In this document: positions 1-11,814 of the stretch, piece after piece
How the letters are laid out: each line of letters starts with the position of its first letter
Numbering within the stretch: position 1 is the first letter of the stretch
Source: Blepharisma japonicum
Lineage: Eukaryota; Ciliophora; Heterotrichea; Heterotrichida; Blepharismidae
Reading direction: 5' to 3'
Length of the DNA: 64,000 nucleotides
Assembly (NCBI GenBank): GCA_949751835.1
Contig: CATKHK010000002.1
Span: forward strand, 868,001-932,000
The notes under the pieces: model-generated
The model's input: the letters and a program-made list of their open reading frames with translations, nothing else
The model's database searches: none
What the model was told of the DNA's origin: nothing
Translations under genes and position numbers: made by a program

Positions 1-3000
1 AATTCCTACAAAGCCAGTCTCTGATTTTTCATGGGCATTTGGAGAATAATTCCAATCAGCAATTTTCCCAGTCCTCCAATGTGGATCTTCATGAAGCTTA
101 TTTAAATATCTCATAGTCTGTATTAAAGCTTCTTCACTAGAAAAACAAAGCTGAAGAAGCAGCATAAAAGCTTCTTTACGAGACTCAGGACTTTTACATT
201 TTGGTGGGATATTTTCAGCTAAATGGTTATTGGTAGGAATTTCAAATAGGCAGGAATGGAGAACCAAGTAAACTAAATCGGTATTTATGTCACTTTCAAA
301 CTTTTTAATTCCAACTTTTAAGACCTTTAAGATTCCACATAAAATACTGTCTATGTCTTTACTAGATTTTTCAGGCATTTTCTGGGTTAATACACTGATT
401 AATTTTTGGTTAGATTCTCGCAGTTTTTCTGTTACAGCTGCTTCTCTTACCATGTGGGCTAATAAATTCCAATAATGTTCGCTCATTTCTGGGTGCTCAA
501 ATGCAGCATCTAACACCCCAAGCATAAGTTCTAATATAAATTCACTTATTTGTGGATGATGAACTGAAAGTTCTAGCAGTAAATTCATCATCGTAGACGT
601 AAAAAGCTTATTTTTGCATATTAGAAGAGCATCATGCACTAGCTGTGACATTTTTTGATGGCTTTTAATGGTCTCAACACATAAATTTGCATCTTTTTCT
701 CCAAGTAAGCATATAAGTTTATTAGCGTTTCTAGCAATTGTGATTTGGTCCTCATCGTTTTGGGCAGCTGTAGCTACTAACAATAAAGAATCAAGGACTT
801 TTCGAATAATTTGAGGAGTAGGAGCATCTGTTGATAATGAAAAAAATTCTTGCAGGAGGTTTACCACAACTGAGTTAAATTTCAAAGCGAGCGTCGGGTT
901 TTTCCCAATTGGTACTTCAATTTCCATATAAATAGAAATTAAATAAATAACCCCTCCTACATTAATGAATTTTTCAGCCCATTTTTCGTCTTTTACCAGT
1001 TTTTCTATAATAAGTAAACAATAAAGTAACTTATAAACAGAATTATGGTCTAATAACTGTGGCAATGGTAGCGTTAGCTCATTAAGCTGGTTTATAATTC
1101 TTTCATTTATTGGCAAACTTGTCAATAGCGCCCAAGCTTGGTCAACGTAGTCTTGGTCAGGCTGTGATAAAAGCTGAAAAAGCGTGTCAAGGACCTGCTG
1201 ATGTTTAGCAAGAAGTTGTACTGGTGTTATTTCGTCCTTTTTCGGCTGCACAAAATCAACAACTACCAGCGTAGCTTTTAGAGAAGTCAGCGGCAAATCG
1301 TCGTCATAAGAGTCATATCTTACGTTCCCTATATTCATAACAATGCTTTGGGAGTGTTTTTTATATAATTCTGCTAATTTTCTCCTTAAAAATCCAAGGG
1401 TCAAGCCGCTATTTATATAAACTTTTTTATAGTCAGTTTCATTAACAGCTTTTGCATAATAAAGCATGGTGTTTCCGCTTGTGGGCTCATCTTTAGAAGC
1501 TGAATCCTCTAAAAAGGTCATTAAAATCTTTAAAATCCTTTTAATGATTTCTGAGTTGTTTTTATTATCGTCTATATACTGTAAGCAGTTGTCTACAAAG
1601 CTGACCCAAATTTCTTCTTTTCTTGCAAAAAGCTGCTTTCCAAGCCTCATATTGAGATTTACTACAAGATAAGTGGTCTGGGTTATTATTTGAGGGTCTT
1701 GGGCTTTTAGGAGAATTTCCATTAATGAAGACATGCCTATTAAGTTTACATTAGTCCTCAGCTGAAGTGTAATTCCGCGCGTTTCTATATTTCTTTCATT
1801 GGCATTTACTACCAAAAATAATTTCTGGAAGCATAGGTAAGCTTCTACAGTAATAGTTTCTGGGACAAGCTGATCTGGGTTGCAAAAAAAATCGTCAAAA
1901 ATTTCAGCTAATTTTGATTGGAAAATGTCTCTGCATACTTTTTGAAGCCACTTGAAAAACATTTTTTTGTCTTTAGGAGTCACTGGGTTTTTGACTAGAA
2001 ATAGCCAAAGTTTGGCGAAATCTTCTATTGTGAGGGTGAAGGATTTTGATGATAAGACATATTCTAAAAACTCAATTCTTTTTTTGATATTTTCTTTGTG
2101 GGAATATTTTCCAATTAATATTTCTTTTTCAGTGACTGGCCTGGTTTCTGCGATATTTGTGGCTTGGGAAATATAAGTTTCAAAACTGCTGATAATCAGC
2201 CTGATGAGCCCATTGACCTTAGAATCAAGCTTTTTGAGCTGCTCTTCTTTAGAATTCGCAGAGACTTTGTAGATTGAGAAATTATCAAGAATTGACATTG
2301 ACAGCTTTAATGACTGTGGAATTGAGTGACCTTCTTCTAGATTTTTTATACAGAACTCAAGCCCTGACCATAGCTTATCTTTGCAAGCTGGAGTTCTTAT
2401 GATTTCTGATATACAGTCAGTCGCTAGGTCATTAAAAGCCAAAGGACTGGTATCTAATAATAAATCATAAAAAATTGGGACAGCAAATTCATCTATCTCA
2501 ATCCTCGCTTTATATGCAAAATCCATCGCCCTTATAGTAAAATCTTTAAGGACCTTTAAATATCTTTCATCGTATTCATAGACTGGTTTTGCCTTCATTT
2601 TATCATATAAAAATAAATGAAAATCCTTTCTAATAAAAGGAGCAATTTCTACAATAGTTTGATAGGTCGCTATTACTAAAGAATCGTGCTTATTTTGGGC
2701 AGAGCTCCACAAGAGTTCTAAATGCTCTTGTTTTAAAGCGTCAGATTTGCTTAAAAATACTAAAAGATCAGAAACTCTTTTTATCATTTCAATATGTGAA
2801 TAGTCCAGCACCTGCTCTATTATTTTTTCTCTTATAAGCCACTCTGACATCAGTGATGGAGTCAAATATCTTGTCCCTTTGGAATACCCCTGAGCGAATT
2901 CTCTTCTCTGCATAACTCTCTCAGCCATTTCTTTAATTTCATTCAACCCTTTGATCCTCTTCTCAAAATAAGGCGACTTCAAGCACTTTACAGCTATATC

Positions 3001-4065
3001 TAGCTCAGCCATTTCTATTAAATCTCAATAATCGTTTTTCCTATCAAATTCATTCATAAGTCTTCTAAATCTTATCAAAATATCAGAAATCACTTCTTTA
3101 TCCAAATCTTTAATATCTCTAGGGGTCATAGACTCAAGCCTTACCCCTAGTAGCAAATCTTTGAAATTTTGCACCCACTCGTCTGCAAAATTTTTAGAAA
3201 AATATGGGAAAAGCTCGTAAACTGGCAAACTCTGTATAAACTCAAACGGCATTTTTTTCTTTTCACTATATAAGTATTACTCTTGTTCATTTAGCAAGCC
3301 TAAAATCGTCTGAAACCCTCCAATTTTCGCAAAATAATTCAGCACATATAGCAGACACAAATTTCCGCTTCCTTTTGTAGTGATTTCGCTAGTCGGCTCA
3401 TAGTCTTTTGGCCAGAATGAATAAGTCTTCATAAACTTATTAGTTCTTTCATCAAGCCCAAAAATCCTTGATAGCGTACACAGCAGTTCTGGCCACGCCA
3501 TTGCTAACGCTACAGCGTCGTCAGTCAAAAACAGTACTGGGTTGGTATTTCCTTCATAGTAAAGTGGAAATAAATCTTTTGCATTTTTCATTCACAAGAC
3601 AATATAATCAATAACTGTTGTAAAGTAGCTCATAGCTATATAAGGTTCGACTGATTTGTTCTTATAAGTGTGACTAAGGAGACAGTCAACTAAGGTAAAC
3701 ATTCTGCCTCGGAGAAGCTGTGTGGTCTCATAAGGATCTCCAGTTCTCAAGTTGCCCTGCATAAGGTCTTTCAGCTGCTTGTCCATTTCTTCGACTTCTT
3801 GCTGGGAGAAATTTCAGTAGCGGATTGCTTGCTTTTTTTGTCCTGTGTAGTTTCTGCTGAATTTTCTGAATGGGGCGATTTTATTTGAGGAAACTGGAAA
3901 CGTGACATCCCATTTATCACTTCAGCCGTCGTAGCGGACTTTGAGAGAGCTTTCGTTGGGGGATATTTCGATCACTTTGGTCACACACCAGATGTTCATG
4001 GTGTCTCTGGCATCTACGAACCCACCTAGTCTATAAAAACCTTTTTCTAAGGACTGACCAGCCAT
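1..4065 (-). CDS. USP9X/USP34-like giant ubiquitin C-terminal hydrolase, N-terminal part (partial)
   Basis: Reads right to left from ATG at 4065 and is still open at base 1: 1350 codons after removing one 15-nt intron (3266-3280). In-frame TGA codons (e.g. near 3034, 3590 and in the first 120 residues) are read as Trp. The first ~60 residues look like a Tudor/MBT-type beta-barrel (NIWCVTKVIEISPNESSLKV, then RYDGW). A long helical-repeat region without enzymatic motifs follows, as in the armadillo-like N-terminal arm of USP9X/USP34/faf deubiquitinases. The last residues in the window, SRKEAFMLLLQLC and later ETGFVGI, match the run-up to the USP Cys box (known form: YVGLKN.G.TCYMNS), so the catalytic domain lies just outside. 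Role by family: removes ubiquitin from protein substrates. The USP superfamily call is firm; USP9X versus USP34 cannot be decided here. Confidence 0.85.
3266..3280 (-). other. 15-nt intron in the USP-like gene
   Basis: On the minus strand the intron reads GTAATACTTATATAG. Removing it joins ..LLNEQ to DEKKKMPFEF in frame. It lies in phase 2, and if retained gives an in-frame TAA immediately. Confidence 0.85.
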
Positions 4066-4138
4066 TTACAATTATTAGAAGTTTAAATCTATGTAGTTCA
4101 GCATATAATTTCACTGTTAGGCTGTTACTTAGGCATAT

Positions 4139-4777
4139 TTATGAGATAAGTTCTTGAGGAGGTTGGGCTTCCCTACTGCACATCTGGCATTCCCCAGCCT
4201 TTTTGCAGTCTTCTTTAATGCAGTCAAAAATATAACCTTTACAGCACTCACATCCCATAGATGCAGGGTACCATTGCTGCTTTCTTTCGATTTCCTTTTG
4301 TAAATCTTCATCACTTGAATGCATATATGGGCATATTGCTCTAATTAAGCAGTTTCCAGTTTCCTTAAGAAATGGACACATCAGGCTTTCTTCATGTGCT
4401 TCAGGCCCTGCCTCGAAATTCATCATTTCTTTAATAAGGTAATCAATTTGATCAATATCATCTTCTACCTCATGCTGGATTTTTGCTTCTTTTTCTTCTT
4501 CCACGTCATCTTTGGCATCTTGATACCCAAATTCATAAGCTTCTTGAGGGAGCTCTGGCTGTTCTTGATAAATCGCTGGACTTGTTAAATACCTAAAAAG
4601 GTTATCAGGGTTCATCCAAAGACTTTTTGTCAAAGCGACATACATTGAAAATGCTGGAGATTCATGAGAGAATAGACAATAGGCATTGTTGCATTGATAA
4701 TCTGTGAATACTGTGCTACAGATAGGCTTACTGCTAGCATCAAAAAATCATTCCACGAATTCAGGATAGTTTTCCAT
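4139..4777 (-). CDS. CCCH zinc-finger protein
   Basis: 212 residues from ATG at 4777, with TGA read as Trp in VEWFFD near the start. A canonical CCCH finger (C-x8-C-x5-C-x3-H) is seen in LMCPFLKETGNCLIRAICPYMH. An earlier N-terminal finger-like stretch holds CNNAYCLFSH with an upstream Cys. The C-terminus is Cys-rich (CECC, DC, DC, ECQMC), suggesting another metal site. Between them is an acidic stretch (DAKDDVEEEKEAKIQHEVEDD). CCCH proteins usually bind RNA or act in ubiquitin ligases; which applies here is unknown. The downstream Met at 4645 would drop the first finger, so the upstream start is preferred. It lies 73 nt downstream of the USP start and 28 nt from the GAPDH stop. Confidence 0.75.
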
Positions 4778-4805
4778 AATGATTATATGCGAATTACTTA
4801 ATTAA

Positions 4806-6689
<1,884 letters not shown>

Positions 6690-6943
6690 GATGTGTGCAA
6701 ATAAAAATGTCCATTAATTATCATAGTAATTTTATATAATAAAAAATTACAATTTAAATGATTCAAAGCCTAATTATCACTGATAAAGCTAATGGAATCA
6801 ATATAAAATATAAGCTATTTTAAGAAAACCAGGATTTATTTAATTTCATAAATAATTATAACAGATAAGATAAGCAAAAAATATAAATTGCTGATCCAAT
6901 AATACGCATTTTGAAATTTAGGAGAAATAGTAAACTAGATAAA

Positions 6944-9900
6944 ATGGAGAAGCCAAAATTCCCATACGATTCCTCATCAATTTTTTCAGACCTTCTTATG
7001 ACTTGGTCGTTTCCGATAATTGCAAAATACCAAAAACTTGAAGTCAGTCCTTCAACTCTTATGGATATTCCTGCAAATCTCAACCTCGACTCCCTATACG
7101 AAAAGTTCTCCCAGAGGTGAAAAGAGGAGTTGTTGAAAAATCCCAAACCCAATTTACTTAAGGTCCTTTTAAAAATTTTTGGCTGGGAGTATTTTTTTAC
7201 TATTCTCCCTATGATGTTCAGCTATATTTTTCTTCTTTGCCAATCAATTTTGGTCATGTTTTCAATAAGGTATATGAGCTCTGATGACGTTGATGACTAT
7301 CAAGGTGCCCTGCTAATTCTCGGCTTTGCTGGCTTGATGATATCAGGGAGTCTTACTAATAATTTGTCAGGACTAAGAATTGTCCTTCTTATTGGGCGAT
7401 TAAAAAATACTCTTTCACGAGCAGTAGCCAATAAAATCCTGGACATAAAACTTACAGAGCTTCAAGGAAACAATAAAGGAAAAGTCATCAATTTGATATC
7501 AACTGACATGGAGCTCCTCGAGCTTTTTATTACTTCAACTTGGATGTGGGTGTTGCCTATTTATTTAGCAGGTGCCTTTATTGTCCTCGGAGTCATAATG
7601 GGACCTGCTGGAGTGATAGGCTTGATTGTTTCAGCTCTCCATGTTCCGCTTATTCTTTGACTAAGTAAGTATGTTTTGAGACTAAAAATTTCTCTAACAC
7701 AAATCAGTGACATGAGAATCAAAACGATCAGCAACTTAATTGAAGGTATCAGAATTGTGAAGCTCTATGGCTGGGAACAGCCTTTCATCAAATACCTTTG
7801 CGATTATAAGCAGCAAGAATTCAAAAAGTTTGAGTCTTCTGGGTTTATCAATGGGCTCTTAAAAGTCCTTATTTTTAGCGGAACTGGCATTACAATGTTT
7901 ACTATGCTGGCACTTTATAATGCGTTTGGGCATACGATAAAAACTGAAATTGTATATTTAGTTTTTTCTATTTTATTCCAAACCCAATACTCGATTGATA
8001 CAGTTATAACAGGAGCGAGGACTACCCTACTCCTATTAACTGCTATCAAGCGATGCAACCAATGTCTACTGATTCCTGAAAAATCCTCTATTCCAATAGA
8101 AGAAGCCCAAAAAAGGTCTGTCAGAGTTAACCATGCTTATTTTTCATGGCAAGATATAGCACCAGTTAATAACAAAACTGACAGTAACTTATTAGATGAT
8201 AAAGCCAATGAAATATGTCTAAATGATGTCAATTTCAAGCTGAAAAATGGAGAATTATTAGTCGTTGTTGGACCTGTAGGAGCTGGAAAAAGTTCTTTAC
8301 TAATGGGACTTTTAGGCGAAATAAACATCGTCCAAGGAGATTATCAGCTAAATCATACTGTAGCCTATGCCTCAGATGAGCCTTGGCTGGTCGCTGGGAG
8401 CATCAAAGAAAATATTCTTATGGGCTTAGAATATGATGAAAATGTATATAAAGAAACTGTAGCAGCTTGTGCACTCACCAAAGATTTTGAGCTATTTGAA
8501 ACTGGAGATGAAACTTTAGTTGGAGACCGTGGAATCACTTTGAGTGGAGGCCAAAAAGCAAGAATTTCGTTAGCAAGAGCTGTTTATTCGCAGAAAGAAA
8601 TTCTCTTTCTTGATGATCCACTAAGCGCAGTTGATGCTGAAGTCAGTGGAATTCTGTTTAATGATTGCATAAAAAAGGCTTTGAAAGGGAAAACTGTAAT
8701 TCTAGTGACTCATCAAGTCAATATCCTTTCTCAAGCTGATAAAATTTTAGTTTTAGATGAAGGGTCTCAGATTTTCTTTGGAAAATATGAAAAATTTTTG
8801 CAAACTCCTGCTGTGCTTGCAGTTATTGGAGAAATTGGATTTGAGAAGCATAAAGCTCATACTGGACAAGAGACTGAAAAAAAGGCTGGAGAAACTGAAA
8901 AAGTTTTTGCTAAGCAAAAAATAGACGAGGAAGAAATTGTAAAAACTGTCAAAGCCTCTACCATTTATTGGAGATATTTCAAATATGGGTTCAAATGGAC
9001 CATTGTTCTAATTTTTATAATCCTCGTGCTACTCTTTTCCCAAGCGTCTTATCTTAGTATAGTTTATTGGCCATCATATTGGTCTCGTCAAAGCTCAGAT
9101 GAGCAAGATGAGTCTTATTATTTGTGGATGTTTGGTATATTAGTCGGAATTCTATATATTGCTGGCATTTTTAGGATTTTTTCAGTGATAAAGTTATGTT
9201 ATACAGCTAACAGAAATCTTCATAATGCAGCTGTAAAAGGTATTACTGAGACACCAACTGTGTTTTTTGATAAAAATCCAACTGGTCGTATAATCAATAG
9301 GTTTACGAAGGATGTTGGAATTATTGATGAGCCTATGACACATATGATTTTGCTCGGAAGCGATAGGTCATTGTTTATCCTTGGTTCAGTTGTTATGATG
9401 TGTGTAGTAAATCCTTATTTGATAGCATTTTTCCCTATATGGATAATAGTTGGAATTTGTGTGTTTAAGTACTCCTTATCTATAACGAAAGGATTCAGAA
9501 GACTTGAATTGGTTTCCAGGAGTCCTATAATAACTTGCATAAATGCAATGATAAACGGCTTATCCACTATCAGAAGTATGGATATGCAGGAAAACTTTAA
9601 AAAACTTATAAATGGGCTGATACTAGAAAATTATAAATCATATATTGGCTACCACATGTGTCTAAGATTTTCACAGCTATATGTAGATTTAGGCTGCGTT
9701 CTTTTGACTATTGCTAACGTTTCTTTAATTATCGGGACAAAAGGGAGCCTAAATCCTAGTTTGGCAGGAGTCAGTCTATCTTTAACCTGTGGGCTTTTAG
9801 GAAACTCTTCAGTTTGGACTAAAACCATGGTCGAAATCAGCAACTTAATGGCCTCAGCTCAGCGTCTTCTTGAGTACTCTGATATGAAGTCTGAAGGAGA

Positions 9901-10699
9901 CTATGAAACAGCCAATAAATTTGCTATAACTAAAGGAAAAATCCAATTTGATAACATTTTTATGAAATATCGCGAAAACTTTGATTTTGCCTTAAAAGGC
10001 CTTTCTTTTACTATTGAGCCTGGCCTTAAAGTTGGAATTGTAGGGAGGACAGGTGCTGGAAAGTCTTCGATTTTGCAAGTTCTCTTCAGATTGGTAAATC
10101 CTTCTCAAGGGACTATATATATAGATGACCAGGACTATTTGGTAGCTGGCCTTCATCAATTAAGAAAACAGATGTCAGTGATTCCTCAGCAGGCTATTAT
10201 CTTTAATGCGACTTTTAGGGATAATTTAGACCCATTCCATGAGCATAGCACTGACGAAATTTTGGCAGCTCTTAATGAAGTAAATCTTAGTAGTGTTGTA
10301 AGTACATTAGCAAATGGCTTAGAAACATATATACGAGGGGAAGGCATAAATTTGTCATCAGGACAAAAACAGTTAGTGTGCTTAGCCAGAGCCATTTTGA
10401 GAAAAAATAAAATTGTAATGATGGATGAAGCTACAGCAAATGTAGACAATGAGACTGATAATATGATAAACTCTATAGTCAAAACTAAGTTTCAAGGCTG
10501 TACACTATTAATCATTGCTCATAGACTGAGGACGATTATTGACAGTGACAAAATTCTTGTAGTTTCTGAAGGGATCTGTCAAGAAGAAGGTAAGCCAGTC
10601 GACCTCGCAGCCCAGGAAGATTCATTTTTCAGAAAAATGATCGACCATACAGGCATTGAAGAATCAAAATATCTGCTTAATAAACTCAGTATATTATAA
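6944..10699 (+). CDS. ABCC-type (MRP-like) full ABC transporter, copy 1
   Basis: 1251 residues with TGA read as Trp at 7118 and 7658, where copy 2 has TGG. Order is TMD1, NBD1, TMD2, NBD2. NBD1 has Walker A GPVGAGKSS, signature LSGGQKARISLARA and Walker B ILFLDDPLSAVD (Asp where most ABCs have Glu, typical of ABCC). NBD2 has Walker A GRTGAGKSS, signature LSSGQKQLVCLARA and Walker B MMDEATANVD with H-loop IIAHRL. It is a plasma- or vacuolar-membrane exporter of organic anions/conjugates by family; substrate unknown. The start chosen is the first ATG of the frame (MEKPKFPYDSS); the frame is open a little further upstream to a TAA near 6884 but without ATG. It lacks the 134-residue extension of copy 2. 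Confidence 0.92.
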
Positions 10700-10714
10700 G
10701 GATATTCACTAAAA

Positions 10715-11078
10715 TATTTCTTGAATAAATATAAATTTTTAATAAATTTTCATTTGCTTAATTGAGTTTCCCATCTCTGAAATCAATTTATCCTCATTTT
10801 TGCATGCTTAATTAAATTAGTAGTAATCTTCGAAAATTAGGTTTAGGTAGCTTAATCTAAAGCTCTTGCAAAATCTATTTTACTTATTTAATGCTCTTCA
10901 GACAAGGGATTCTCTGTCAGTTTTAAATTTAATAGTCAAGTAATTCCAGAATAAGTTCTCTGCTGATTCTTTTAGAAAATTTGAAGATTCTTTGAAAATC
11001 TGAATAGCTTTTAGGGCCTTCTTCATTGGCATTTAGCATAAAAGATAAATTTTTAACAGGATCTAATTCTTCTATCAT
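10715..11078 (-). pseudogene. Decayed copy of the PB1-like/RanBP2 zinc-finger gene
   Basis: Read from the ATG at 11078 leftward, the first ~40 codons match the intact gene at 15988-16425 (IEELDP.KNLSFMLN.NEEGP.SYSDF versus VEKLGPIENLSFILNVNEEGP). After that come small deletions, frame changes and several TAA/TAG codons. The segment matching the C-terminal finger has lost its cysteine codons, and about 45 nt of the linker is missing. It lies in the same place relative to ABC copy 1 as the intact gene does to copy 2. Short introns cannot rescue it, because the zinc ligands are gone. Confidence 0.8.
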
Positions 11079-11509
11079 TTTATGATTTATAGAAGTTAAA
11101 GATTATTATAAGGAAATTGCAGTTATATTTAAATTTTCTTGTAACGTGAATGGCTTGTGATATTCTATAAAAGAATATCGGCCCTTACATTAATTACTAA
11201 GCAATATTTAAAGCAAATTCTGATAGGTGCTGAAAGCATTATATGTCTTTTAAAGTATTCAGTTTAATTATGTTTGTGCAAATAAAAATGTCAGCTAATT
11301 ATCATAGTAAATTTTATATAATAAAAAATTATATAAATGATTCAAAAGCCTAACTATCACTGATAAATGTTAAAGGATTTAGTATAAAATACAAGCTATT
11401 TTAAGAAACCAGAATTTTAATTTAAAACTCAAATTCATAAAATTAATGATATCGGATTAGATCAGTAAAAATATATTTTATTAAATCATTACATTACGTT
11501 TGTTGCATA

Positions 11510-11814
11510 ATATTAAAAACTCGTTTCCACTCTACAATTCTTACAACCCCAATTCACCAACTTGTGATCGGGTATTTTTGTGCCAAAATGGTGAGACCAT
11601 CTAAGCAAGCGCCGCCCTTCGTGATCCCCAGAAGCCTCACTGGCGCATTGCCTTGCTGACTATTTCACTCCTACGCGTGCTCTACCTTAGAGTCTCCCTC
11701 CCGGAAATGTGAAGTAGATTTACAATTATCCTGGGATCAGGCCAAACATCCTCGCACTGCTTCTCTGTTGGTTAACTGATATGCATATGCGTTACACTTA
11801 TTTTTAGCGCGAAA
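11510..11814. other. Unexplained higher-GC segment upstream of ABC copy 2
   Basis: This stretch is clearly richer in G and C and in sequence complexity than all neighbouring intergenic DNA, and is absent from duplication unit 1. The plus strand has a frame open from about 11510 to the TAA near 11837 if TGA is Trp (ATG at 11588, 83 residues: MVRPSKQAPPFVIPRSLTGA..). It overlaps the next start, and its composition looks more like chance translation of a structured RNA or foreign DNA than a protein. Inverted matches such as GCGCC with GGCGC occur on the minus strand. No Rfam-type family could be recognised by eye. Confidence 0.35.

Larger units (their letters stand above)
6690..11200 (+). repeat. 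Tandem duplication, unit 1 (ABC transporter + decayed zinc-finger gene)
   Basis: Unit 1 begins in non-coding DNA (the TGTGCAAATAAAAATGTC block near 6693) and runs through the ABC gene and the decayed zinc-finger gene to about 11200 (TTAATTACTAAG). The same order recurs in unit 2 (about 11271-16556). The upstream block, coding sequence and downstream block all align, so this is a segmental duplication and not only a shared gene family. Edges are approximate because non-coding identity fades. Confidence 0.85.

Noticed and set aside
1466-2176. Plus-strand ORFs inside the USP region
   Set aside because: They lie antisense to the continuous USP coding frame and have no protein-like features of their own.
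11560-11800. U1 snRNA on the minus strand
   Set aside because: It shares GATCACGAAGG with U1 stem-loop I, but the 5' splice-site-pairing ACTTACCT sequence is missing and the rest does not align. A vague resemblance to SSU rRNA (GTAGGAGTGAAAT) was also judged too short to call.
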